DNA from: Parapristionchus giblindavisi
Taxonomy: Eukaryota; Nematoda; Chromadorea; Rhabditida; Diplogasteridae
Direction of reading: 5' to 3'
DNA length: 64,000 nucleotides
Assembly (NCBI GenBank): GCA_943737045.1
Contig: CALSFV010000213.1
Coordinates: forward strand, 991,001-1,055,000
Under the pieces are notes generated by a model. That model searched no databases, was not told where the DNA came from, and saw nothing but the letters and a program-made list of their open reading frames with translations. Shown piece after piece: positions 52,201 to 61,654 of the stretch. Numbering within the stretch: the stretch's first letter is position 1; every line of letters starts with the position of its first letter. Made by a program: the position numbers and the translations under genes.

Positions 52201-52789
52201 CGCATTGACAATAATCTCTCGTAGACAAAGAAAGTGAGAGAGTGTGTTTGCCGAGAGTTTGAAATTAGCTCGGTCTAACTCATTGTTAGTTATGGTTCAT
52301 AGAGATTGTAAGCACATTCATTTATGTTTCACAACTCTGATATATCAAAGAATAATATGAGAAGAACAATATCCGATCTCTTTATTAATCTAATCAGAGA
52401 CATTTTAGAAGGAACCACTGCTAAATATGATTCTAAAATCAAGCTGATTAGATTCAAAAAAATGTTCCGATTGGATTCAAAAAGATTTGCCTGAGTCAAT
52501 GTTCATCAAAAGAAATACATATGATGTATGAGAAATAAATAAATATACCAGTTGTACACTCCATCCAGAGTAAAACCTCTTGTGCCTCATTCAAATTGAA
52601 TCGGGCTTGCATCTTAAAGAACAGAAAAAACACATCTATCGTTTGAATTTACGGTCTACAGTATTCATTTTATTGATTGATGTACAAGTCAAGATCATAT
52701 GTTCGATTAATTTTCTTTAAAAAAAGACATAATTTTACCTTTCTTTCTATTTCTCGACTCATTCCATACGAAGGACCGTGATTCGCCAT
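46230..52789 (-). CDS. calponin/transgelin-like actin-binding protein, 8 exons
   Basis: Predicted cytoskeletal protein of 207 aa with one N-terminal calponin-homology domain (about 22-140) and one C-terminal calponin-type repeat, the layout of transgelin/SM22 and small invertebrate calponins. These bind F-actin in muscle and other contractile cells. Exons: 52789-52739, 52612-52549, 52093-52009, 51834-51771, 51181-51113, 50995-50927, 48126-48027, 46351-46230; total 624 nt in one frame. CH landmarks are LKDGISLCELMNKLG (59-73), MENISHFLESAKVYGV (89-104) and the ECLRALAGV end (126-134). The repeat at 171-191 starts VIPLQSGTNKCA. The N-terminus MANHGPSYGMSREIERK resembles nematode calponins. The acceptor of exon 2 is unusual (TTTAAG). 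The last two introns are 2.8 and 1.7 kb and hold H1 MITE copies, a tRNA-like sequence and a purine array. Confidence 0.85.
46573..46695. repeat. H1 hairpin MITE copy in the last intron of the calponin-like gene
   Basis: TTAAATGCATATCCTGAACT at the left; GTGAGAGTGTGCCTTTTAA at the right; moderately diverged. Confidence 0.75.
47897..48010. repeat. H1 hairpin MITE copy next to a calponin-like exon
   Basis: Left arm TTAAAGGCACATCCCGAGCT intact; the right end is rearranged with a repeated AGCTCGGAT. It ends less than 20 bp from the exon at 48027. Confidence 0.82.
48153..48256. repeat. H1 hairpin MITE copy upstream of the same exon
   Basis: TTTTACTCTCCGCTCTGGAA and TTTCAAATTAGCACAGCATG arms; right TTAA present, left end lost. 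With the copy at 47897 it brackets the 100-bp exon. Confidence 0.78.
49340..49452. repeat. H1 hairpin MITE copy
   Basis: CCACGAGCTAACTTGAAACT and GTGGAATTAGCTTGGGGT arms; the ends have become TTACAT. Confidence 0.78.
49850..49975. repeat. GGGAGA-type purine array (G-quadruplex-capable)
   Basis: Plus-strand array of GGGAGA/GGAGAGG units, less regular than the one at 38440, inside a calponin-like intron. Confidence 0.88.
50469..50545 (-). other. tRNA-like sequence, probably a tRNA-derived repeat or pseudogene
   Basis: On the minus strand: A-box TGGCGCATTGG, an anticodon-region TCTCCTCCC (Gly UCC-like), and perfect B-box GGTTCGAATCC. The T-stem pairs 4 bp, but acceptor and anticodon stems mismatch, so a working tRNA is unlikely. 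Confidence 0.5.
52094..52132. repeat. GATCAAA array at a calponin-like splice acceptor
   Basis: On the gene strand the intron reads a threefold GATCAAA run ending about 12 nt before CCAATTCCAG and the exon at 52093. Confidence 0.75.
52180..52278. repeat. H1 hairpin MITE copy in calponin-like intron 2
   Basis: TGTACTCTCCGCATTGACAA and GTTTGAAATTAGCTCGG arms; outer ends lost. Confidence 0.72.
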
Positions 52790-52937
52790 CGATACTTTCG
52801 GAAATTATAAAATGATTGAAATTAAAAGGAACGACTGGAACAAATTAATAAAAGACCCAAACAAGAAAAAGTAGATGATAAATATCGGATCGAAAGAACA
52901 GGAAAGACGGGAAGAGAACACTACTATGGGCAGAGGG

Positions 52938-53127
52938 AGAAAATGATGCTAGAGGGAGAGAGGGAGAGAGAGAGAGAGAGATCTAAATAGACGAAAGGGG
53001 ATTGGAGTATGAGTGAGATAGTTCGGTCGAACGATAGATATGCGCCAAATGAATAGTCAATCTGTCCCTCTCCTTATTGTTGTATGACCCTCTACCTCTC
53101 CCTCTCCCTCTCCCTCTCCCTCTTGAT
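52938..53127. repeat. purine array followed by inverted pyrimidine array
   Basis: GAGGGAGAGAGGGAGAGAGA (52954-52981) and, about 110 bp on, CCCTCTCCCTCTCCCTCTCC (53097-53122). The two can pair with each other upstream of the calponin-like gene. Confidence 0.8.
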
Positions 53128-53335
53128 GATCTCTACCTCTGAGGTGACAACCCCTCCCTCTAGACCAGTATATTCACCTCCAATACCATGAATAGGGTAG
53201 AAGACTGAGCCGATGATCCCTCTCACACACACGAAAGAGAGACGTGTTTACTACTATTGTCAAGTAGTAACGCTGAAATGTAATAATACTGTATTGTTGT
53301 ATGACTTCTACGTATAAGTCGGAGTACATTTTTAA

Positions 53336-53990
53336 AGTGTTTGGGTCTCGAGTGGAAAACCCAGAAGGTCAATTGGTATACGGCAAGAAGTTACTGTAAC
53401 CATTAGAATTGAAATATTTCTTATTGTTAGTGAAACCAATGAATAGAGGGCAAGATAGAATTTATATTTATTCTAGATGTTTCGGTGAGAATCACCATCA
53501 TCAGTTGGCTAATACCTTAAACTTGGGTTTTAAACCATTAGAGACAGGCAAACTGATATATCCCATAGGCGAATGCGTGAATGAGAAGAGTGAATCGTCG
53601 TTCCCGATAGGCGATTGACCAAACCAATGGGATATCACGATAATCGAATGATTTCGATAAACGGTTGAATATCCTTTTCAATATCCTTTTGGCCAAAAGC
53701 CTGACTAGAGAGCAATGACGAGAGAGAAGACAGCAACAATAGTACAAAAAAAGGTGGTAGGGAATGAAAATGAAAAGGGTGACAAAGGATACGTGAATCG
53801 CCTATCTCATTTCAATAGGCGGTTCAATATACCTTAGGGTTCTCAAGTAACTACTGTTGACTAACGTAGTATTTTACGTTTATTATTGACCATCAGGTTT
53901 TTTTCCAGTCAAGACCCAACATACCCGAAATTTTTACGTCGAGACGCTTACGTAGCAATGGCGTAGGTGCGTAAAGAAAATGTAACGACG
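53336..53990. mobile_element. old, interrupted relative of the 43.6-kb palindrome
   Basis: Left part (GTGTTTGGGTCTC, AGTGGAAAACCCAG, AAGAAGTTACTGTAACCAT) and right part (CAAGACCCAACATACCCG, GGCGTAGGTGCGTAAAG, AATGTAACGACGA) match the two arms of the element at 43596. About 500 bp of other DNA lies between them. Confidence 0.6.
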
Positions 53991-54333
53991 AATTCAGGGA
54001 ACAAAAGCGAGAAAAAGGAGAATGAAAGATAATGAAATATGAATGACGATGTAAATATAATGAAAGGAGATCATTCTGACATGATTTCCCAACTGTGAGC
54101 GGTCTACACGGGGACACACTCTTCTCCTTTCTCATCTGGTGACTTTTGACAGAAAATTTCAGTGAACCAACTAGCTCAGCAACCATACAGCATCTTTAAT
54201 ACCGTAACCTGTATGTGGAAACCAAATGCTACTTTAGAAAAAACTGTGCGACCATTTTTTAAGACTCATCATTATGTAATAGCTTTCTTGTGTTTTTAAA
54301 ACAAACGATTAGGCAATGATTGTTTATCGCCAT

Positions 54334-54927
54334 TCAAGGGTTGTACTCGATGGGGAGGTTCTTTCTACGAACCATACCGTCTCCCTGGAACCATTCACGA
54401 CGGAACTGCTTGGCGGCTCCATCAAGGGTGTTGGTCCACTCGATGGTGATACGGTCGTTGTTGGTGTCCTGAAGTAATATCGAGAACTTAAATACTTACA
54501 CACAGTATTCTATAACTACCGTACCTCCTGACCGTAGGCGAAAGCATCGCAGGAGACAGCGATGAGGGCGTTCTCCTTGGGGTCGAGAACTCCGGATCCG
54601 GGGTCAACACCGAGTCTCTTCATGTTAGTGGTCTTGAAGGCCCATCCGATACGGCGAGCAGAAGAGTTGGTAACCTGAATGATAAATGATTAGTCGGATT
54701 GATTCGAAAGAGCAATACAAAAACGAGCACTAACACCCAAAAACCATAAATTCTTAAAAACCCGGAATCCCTAAGATCTTACAATCTAAATCCCTAAGAC
54801 CTTAAAACGGAAAGATTCCAAGACCAACCTTGATGTGGTAGGTATGCTTGTCATCATAAGGAGCGTTGAAGACAATCTTGGTGCCGGGTTGAGTGGCGAT
54901 ATCTCCGGGAGGAATTGACTGAGCCAT
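54334..54927 (-). CDS. msp: major sperm protein (MSP)
   Basis: Complete major sperm protein of 127 aa, the canonical length. MSP polymerises to drive crawling of amoeboid nematode sperm and is also released as a signal for oocyte maturation. Three exons: 54927-54829, 54674-54525, 54468-54334, with perfect phase and GT/AG sites. The N-terminus is [20 protein letters not shown]; the core has the hallmark [20 protein letters not shown] followed by [14 protein letters not shown]; the end is [14 protein letters not shown] see no damage. C. elegans msp genes have few or no introns, so two introns are a lineage feature. A TATA-like box and a GATA site lie just upstream, which fits sperm-line transcription. 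The upstream neighbour on the same strand ends 653 bp away, so the two are unlikely to form an operon. Confidence 0.97.
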
Positions 54928-54960
54928 GACGACGAATGTGAGAATCACTCCCATTCATTT

Positions 54961-54987
54961 GCTTTTATACCCATCGGGATTAGATAA
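54961..54987 (-). promoter_or_regulatory. MSP promoter: TATA-like box and GATA site
   Basis: On the minus strand the sequence GGGTATAAAAGC has TATAAAAGC at 54969-54961, about 35 nt before the MSP start codon. A GATA site (TTATCT reading on the minus strand, 54987-54982) lies about 55 nt before it. C. elegans msp promoters are known to depend on GATA sites close to the gene. Use of these sites here is inferred. Confidence 0.55.
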
Positions 54988-55579
54988 TTAATATGTAAAA
55001 GTTATATAATTAATTAATATTATTCAATTAATGTTATATTTAAAACGAAAATGCATTCAGAGTGTTTGATAATTGAATAATTGAAATTATAAATTAACTC
55101 TCTTACAATTAGATTAGTATTTGCAACTACATTAGATGAGAAACCATGTACCGAGACTGCTACCCTGATAGTGTAATAAAAGGGAATACGGTATACCTAC
55201 TATAACCGATTGGTGCGAAAGCAAAGCATACAAATAACGATATGGAGAGACCCTTTAAAACCCAACATGTGTGTAGTAGATCAATATGAATTGAATCAAT
55301 CGCTTTCAATGAATCTATGAATGCTACACATATCGACTTGTTTTTTTTTAAATCTAAAGCAGGGAAAGAAAGAGGATAGTACGGTTGTATTCCGTCATGT
55401 GTGGTCTGAACTCTCGATCTTCGATGCTTTCGAACACAATGAAAAAATCGATTTATTTCTTATGATCCGCTGGCGCACCATTGAATTAGGGTATATTGGT
55501 TAAGAAGAGCATTGCGTCAAGTATATTGTATTGTAAAGTGAAGACCCGTAGAAAAATCAATAAATCAATAAAATATCGA

Positions 55580-58500
55580 TTATCCGAATCCGATTCCAGA
55601 TCCACGATTGATCTCGATATCACCCAATCCAGCTGGGACGTTCCACTCATCGTGATCCACCTTGAATTATCGATCGATAAGATATTTTGAATGGGATTGG
55701 GTTTCGACAGGAAAAGTTCCGTATACACTCAAGACAAATTCTCTTATAGGTTGTCTAACTAGTCTATCATAGAGAGCTTACTCCAAATTTTCGAAAAAAA
55801 AGGCACGGTAGATAATACTTTCTCGCTCGAGATACTAACAGAGACTGAGTAAAAGAGCTAAACCTATAGCTCAAATAAGAGAGTTTATCGTCAGTATACC
55901 TTTCCGAATGCGATTGTGTTCTTATCGAGTGCACCGTAACCGGGTTCGTAGAATTCGCGATTGCGCTTCCTATCGTTGCCCTGTACTTTGCCGAGAACTG
56001 AAGTAAGATCAAATATCAAACAAAATAGTATCATGAAGAATATTGAAAAATTAAGAAAGATCAAAGATTAGAATTATATTGTTGTGGCAAACAAGACAGA
56101 AGAAAGAACGATGTGGGTAAAGATTAAAGATCAAGGATAAAGATCAAAGATCACTGACTCCTTCCGAGACTATTGAGACTGGTCGGAATGCCCATTGCTT
56201 CCAAGGTCGATCTAGTCAATTGCTTGTCTCCCTCGTTGATATTCTTCACTCCTGCCAAACCGAGAGTGGGCATACTGGAATATTGATTAATCGAAGAAAT
56301 ACAAAGATAATTTTCTGGCACACTGAATGCTTAATATGAAACAACTCATTTTGTATGCACATTTTTCGGTCCTTTTAAAAGTCGGTGAACAATGTTATAT
56401 GAAGAATAAAATAATATGGAATGATACCCTCGAGTGAGAGCTGCCAGTGCTCTCGGTGGTCCCTTTCGTATTCTTTTACCAATCGCTCCAATATCCGTGC
56501 CACTGTTGACTTGCATTCCGCCGATCTACCAAAGATCAAAGATCAAAGATCAAAGTACAAAGATCGAAGAACAAACCTGATCAAGGAAGGGCAAGGTGCC
56601 ATCGCCGATATCGGTACCTTGACTACCCGTCAGTTCCAGTCCTGAAATGTATTTGTTGATTTTGTTTATCGATATTGAAGTAATGCAGCTACAGTAACCT
56701 TACCTGGAATCACTCCGAGACCCATAGCAAACGAATTTCCGGTTCCGAAGTTTCCATTCTTCTGCTTCTGACCGTATCCGTGTGGACGACCATCATCATC
56801 TCTGCAAAGATCAAAGATCAAAGATCAAAGTTTGTAGTTTAAAGGATCAAAAAATAAAAAAAAACTAAAAAAAAACTAGAAACTACACTATCCAACCTGC
56901 TCTGTCGCGACTCGTAGAGACTTAGATTAGGCAGTCCACAAGTGTCGGAGAACTCTTGACAGAACACCTGCACATCAAATGACAAATCAATAATTTTTAA
57001 ACTTCAATCGATATCAAACAAACGCTACCGTATACGATATTATATTCGAAGCATACTACAATATGTATACGATAAGAAAAAAAAATTATTTTAAAATATC
57101 GATATCACCGTAATTTTGGAATACCAAGCAGTTATGAATACTACCTGCAGATCGTATCTCAACTTCTTTCCAGGAAGACACGTCAATTGGAAGGAGTACA
57201 GATTACGAGGACAGTAGCTGCAAATATCAATAGATCATTATCGATTTATTATATTATAAAATTCGTTCGAAACATCTCTTAGTTCTTTCGTCGATTTTTG
57301 CTTTCAAGATCGTCTTCGATCTTTGATCTATGGATGTTAATCTGATCTGTACCGTCAAAACGAAAAAAAGTGAAACATTTGTGACAATTTGTGACAAATT
57401 GTTACAAAAGTTCACAAGATTTTGAAAATTTTGTATCGTGATATCTAAACGCGGTTGCAAGTTTTTTATTAGATAATAGGGTATTTGAGCATCACTGGGC
57501 TTGCCTAATTGACATGTGAAGAAAACGAAATAAATAATTCACTGTTAACGCTGTTTGGTGAAACTGGTATACGGTAGCATTTTCTACCGTATGCCAGTTT
57601 TGCAACCTAATCCATGCCATGGTTCAAACAGTGCAAATTCACTGTAAAGAGTCATATAATGATAGATACATCCATGATTAGACGAATAAAGCGCGATGGT
57701 AGCAGTTTTACAGTACGATTCTACAGTATGCTACAGTATACCACTTTTGCTCCGCGGCGCTCCCGATTAATTTTTTCACTTTGGTCATGCATTGCTCCAT
57801 TGGGCAAACACATCCACACTTAAAAAACTAAGAAAAAACATCATGAAGTGCGTGAAAAGCAGTAAAAATAGGCACTTTGTGAACTTTTGTGACAATTTGT
57901 CACAAATTGTCACAAATGTTTCACTTTTTTTCGTTTTGACGGTATATATGATCTATGACACTACCGTCGTGGATTTAGGTCCTTCTGAAGGGCGGGAAAG
58001 AGGGCGAGCATAATCGGATCCATAGGAGGTACAGTAGCTATGTGTGCCTATAATATCACTTTTTTACTGTCAATTATAGATTTTTATCAACAGATTTATC
58101 GGCTTTCTATACTATTCCTGGGATTACTGCGTTTATAATATCGAAATTAATGCATACGTCATATTTCTTCTCCTGTCTTTCACGATCCGCCTTTCGTTTC
58201 TTCGCGAAGGCGCGTCTGAGACGCGCGGCTGACGCCTCCGTCTCCTTGCGTTCCTCATCGGCTGCGGATGATAGATCAGCCTGATATTCTTTCGATTTAA
58301 CGGCACACCCCGAGCTTATTTCAAAACTCTCCGCTCTGGCAATGCTCTCTCGCTTTCTTTGTCTACGAGAGAGTGTTGCCAGAACGGAGAATAAAATTAA
58401 CTTGGGGTGTTCCTTTAACCGTGATTGTAGTCTCGACACAACCACAATCGCCAATGAACAATCATCTTTTGTAATAGTTTATGCTCTGTTCAACACTCAA

Positions 58501-58986
58501 GAAAGGAAAAGGAAATCAGGGAAAACATTTCATATTATCGTTTTCTTTTCTTTTCGAACACATTAATTCTGTCAACGATCTCCTATTTTTCACTCTTTAT
58601 GAAAAGTATTTCGTTGTGATAAGTCAATTCTTGATTACATAAATTCCAAAAATCAATACCCCAAAGTCCTCATCCTCATATCGATCGCTGATCTCCCTTA
58701 AAGGAGCTCTTCTTCTGTTTTGATTGTCATCAGATGATGTCGACTGCAGTATGGTCTCCCCACAAAAGGGTAGACGAGGATCACGGAAGCAGGCTAGCGA
58801 TACTACATCTGCAATTATCGATTAATTTTTTATTTATTAAAAAATATATCAAAAGACTGTCTAGGGACACAGTGAAGAGAGATGACAAAGAACAGAAGAT
58901 CAAAGATCAAAGATCAAAGGTCACTCACCTATTGCGTAGCTCAAATTGATTAGATAGACAAGCAAGATAAAGCTAGATCGATCCAT
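55580..58986 (-). CDS. secreted protein of unknown function with basic N-terminal segment, 11 exons
   Basis: I do not recognise the family. Exons: 58986-58929, 58261-58158, 57984-57965, 57217-57145, 56967-56897, 56801-56704, 56641-56577, 56525-56428, 56274-56159, 55997-55900, 55660-55580; 882 nt in one frame, 293 aa. Residues 1-20 form a signal peptide (MDRSSFILLVYLINLSYAIA). Residues 21-61 are very Lys/Arg/Glu-rich with multibasic runs (RLRR 33-36, KKRK 40-43, RR 60-61) that could be furin-type cleavage sites. Four cysteines (63, 74, 88, 95) then make a small module that includes CQEFSDTCG. The rest (about 110-293) is Gly-rich and cysteine-free, with segments such as HGYGQKQKNGNFGTGNSFA and EFYEPGYGALDKNT, ending GSGIGFG. 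The 20-nt exon at 57984 is the least certain, but it alone restores phase. A matrix, cuticle or peptide-precursor role is possible; none is shown. Confidence 0.75.
56526..56576. repeat. 51-bp intron built almost entirely of GATCAAA heptamers
   Basis: On the gene strand the intron starts GTTTGTTCTTC and ends TTTGATCTTTGGTAG, with TTTGATC-type units in between. Six to seven units fill the space between donor and acceptor. Confidence 0.85.
56802..56835. repeat. GATCAAA array at a splice acceptor
   Basis: Three perfect units, reading TTTGATC on the gene strand, run directly into TTTGCAG before the exon at 56801. Similar units sit next to the donor of exon 56159 (56105-56155) and the donor of exon 58929 (58890-58920). 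Confidence 0.82.
57352..57932. mobile_element. inverted-repeat element with TA target, 581 bp
   Basis: CCGTCAAAACGAAAAAAAGT at the left and its inverse at the right, with TA on both sides. The arms extend about 65 bp through AATTTGTGACAAATTGTNAC-like sequence. It lies in an intron of the secreted-protein gene, about 30 bp from the 20-nt exon. Confidence 0.82.
58297..58418. repeat. H1 hairpin MITE copy, near complete, in intron 1 of the secreted-protein gene
   Basis: TTAA both ends; CGGCACACCCCGAGCTTATT and TTAACTTGGGGTGTTCCT arms. It lies 35 bp upstream of the exon at 58261. Confidence 0.9.
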
Positions 58987-59376
58987 ACGAGATGATTGAA
59001 TCATTGGATATTCCCTACCTGTTCTCTTCTTTATTTCTCTCATTTTCTTTGTCTACCTCTCTGTCTCTTTCTCTTCTTGTCTTTGCAATATCCAATCTTT
59101 TAGGCAGTCAATGATATCTCGGTTCAGAGCAGGATCGATAACATAGTAACATAATTGATCGGGGGTTGCATAGTTGTGCTGATCAGGCTTTGGGTTGGCC
59201 ATTCTTCAACCACCAATATTATCCCATGTGTCCAATGTATATGTCAATATTGCAAGATCGATTTAGAAGGGATAATTTTACAGTTTTTTTTCTTATACAT
59301 AAGCCTGGCAAAATTCCACTGCTTCCCTCATCTTTAATCTAATTTGGAAAAAAACATTATCTACAGTATGCATATA
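58987..59376. other. upstream region of the secreted-protein gene
   Basis: Contains a pyrimidine-rich tract at about 59030-59090 (TTTATTTCTCTCATTTTCTT-like). I see no gene or clear core promoter. Confidence 0.35.
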
Positions 59377-60813
59377 CAGTGTAGGCAACAAGTCTCCGGC
59401 CACTTTTTTTATTTTTTTATAACTTTTGATCCAGGAGAGCAATCAAGCTGATCTTTTGAGTCAATGTACAGAATTTATTAAGGAATACAACCATGATGTG
59501 TTGGTGATATTACATTAGTTCATTATTGCTTAGTGATGACGCAATCGAATTACACTTTTTTGAAAAATTTTATTTCTTTAGTCAACAGACCTGTTCTTCT
59601 GAAACATTGTGAGAGTGGAGAACCCCACTAGGGCTGCACAGTCAAACAATCCGGAATGGCTCCGACTCCGATTTCAAGCTGTAGCATGGTTGCAACTTTG
59701 ACCCCCAAAATTTATAACTCAGCTTCTTGCTGTGCTAACGACCCGTTCTAAGTGCAAAAGTGATGCTAGTGGCGAGTAATGTTTATCCCCAGATTACGGT
59801 AGTCATAGCTCGTCATTTGCCCTCAGGACATAAAATATTTTTTTTGTAGGGAGGTCCGATTTTGAGACCCTACCGTTCAGAGGGCGGGTCTTCTAAAAAT
59901 ATGGTTCCTGCGCAAGCAGCTTTGTAATGTATCATATATTTATTCCCCATATTTTGGTTTGATTCCGATTCCTTTTAGACCCGTAGCTAAAGTTATGATG
60001 GTCTACTCGGTTTCAGCGATCAAAGATCAAAATCCAAAGATCAAAGATCGAAGTTCAGCAATAGTATAAAAACTTTTGTGAACATCTCTAACATGCATAG
60101 GTGCTTTGAAAATAAAAGATTTCATCAATTGAGGACCGGGAACGAGAGAAGTGAGAGAGAAAGCACAAGGGCGCGCACCGAGTAAACCTCAGCATAACTT
60201 TTGCTACGGGTCTGGAAGGAATCGGAACTAAACCAAAATAAGGGAAATAAATATATCCTACATTGCAAAGCGACATGCGGTGGAACCATAATTTTAGAAA
60301 ACCTACCCTCTGAACGGTGGGGTCTCCAAATCAGTCCTTTCAAAAAAATTTGTTTTTTCATGCCCTGAGGGCGAATGAAGAGATATGACTACCATAATCT
60401 GGGGCGAAACATTACTCCTCACTAGCATCATTTTGCCAGTTAGAACGGGTCGTTAGCACATCTAGAAGCTGAGTTATAAATATTGGGGGTCAAAGTTGCA
60501 GCCATGCTACAGCTTGAAATCGGAGTCGGAGCCATTCCGGATTGTTTGACTGTGCAGCACTAGTGGGGTTCTCCACTCTCACAATGTTTCAGAAGAACAG
60601 GTATGTTGACTAAAGAAATAAAATTTTTCAAAAAAGTGTAATTCGATTGCGTCATCACTAAGCAATAATGAACTAATGTAATATCACCAACACATCATGG
60701 TTGTATTCCTTAATAAATTCTGTACATTGACTCAAAAGATCAGCTTGATAGCTCTCCTGGATCAAAAGTTATGAAAAAATGAAAAAGTGGCCGGAGACTT
60801 GTTGCCTACACTG
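59377..60813. mobile_element. long foldback transposon, 1437 bp, TA target
   Basis: Both ends read CAGTGTAGGCAACAAGTCTC inward and are flanked by TA (59375-59376, 60814-60815), as in Tc1/mariner elements. The inverted arms are each about 640 bp (59377 to about 60013, and about 60176 to 60813) and align nearly base for base. The 160-bp spacer contains a GATCAAA array (60015-60052). No transposase frame is seen. Confidence 0.92.
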
Positions 60814-61234
60814 TAGCAGGAAGGTCACTTATCAATAAATGATTTTATATAACTACCAGTTATCCATAGAAAAGAAGAAGTTGGGACAATAAATTGTATG
60901 TAGTATCGATTCCTTTATATTGCAAATCACAAATATCAGGGTGGTCTAGACCACCGTGTGTAATGGTTTGGGAAATGTCGCCTCTTTGATAGTGTCTCAT
61001 AGTTCAATGACTCCTTTTTTTCTGTGATATTTAGATATAAATATTTTCCAGAGATCTATTACCCCACAGATCTATGAAATCAGAATGTCCGATACTTGTG
61101 TACATAAACAAAACCGTTGTGTGGTAAGGCGACGTTTTCTATTGTTCCTATCAACTTCGTACTTCGAACCGTGATCAGTTCTAGTCTATTAGTTTATTGT
61201 TTATCTCTACCCTCTAATCATATTCCTCTTTCTT

Positions 61235-61300
61235 TCTCTCTCCTTCAAACTCTCTCCCTCTCCCTCTCCCTCTCTCTCTCCCTCTCTCCCTCTCTACTCT
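61235..61300. repeat. CTCCCT pyrimidine array upstream of the thioesterase
   Basis: CCCTCTCCCTCTCCCTCTCT and neighbours, i.e. GGGAGA on the minus strand, about 360-420 bp before the thioesterase start. Confidence 0.85.
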
Positions 61301-61544
61301 CTCATCTGAAGTGTGAACACTCGATGTTCTTTGTAGTCTCCCCTTCACTCTTCCAATCTCACAAGTCAGTCGCTCTCTCATTTATCTGTGTTCCCTCTCC
61401 TCTCTGTCGCTGTCTGCACTCTCTCGCATCATCATGATCTCTAGCCGTCTAGCACTCTCTCTCAGTTCAATATGTTTCGCGATTCCGAATGGACTGCGTT
61501 CACTTTCATCATTCTTGTCTCTTGTTTATTGTAGTTTATCTCGT

Positions 61545-61625
61545 ACTAATTTGAAATCCTAAGTTCTTTCCACACTATTCGTCTGAATAGTCGAGAGTGT
61601 GGACAGAGCAGAGAGATTTCAAATT
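61545..61625. repeat. H1-like hairpin remnant in the thioesterase promoter region
   Basis: CTAATTTGAAATCCTAAG, then TTTCCACACTATTCG, mirrored by CGAGAGTGTGGACAGAGCA and GATTTCAAATTTCG. The arms match H1 words but no terminal GGCACAC is left. Confidence 0.5.
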
Positions 61626-61654
61626 TCGTAATTCGTTATAATCAGGTGGATCAC

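Noticed and set aside
56526..56835. CRISPR-like array
   Set aside because: The repeated unit is a 7-bp tandem without spacers, in introns of a eukaryotic gene.
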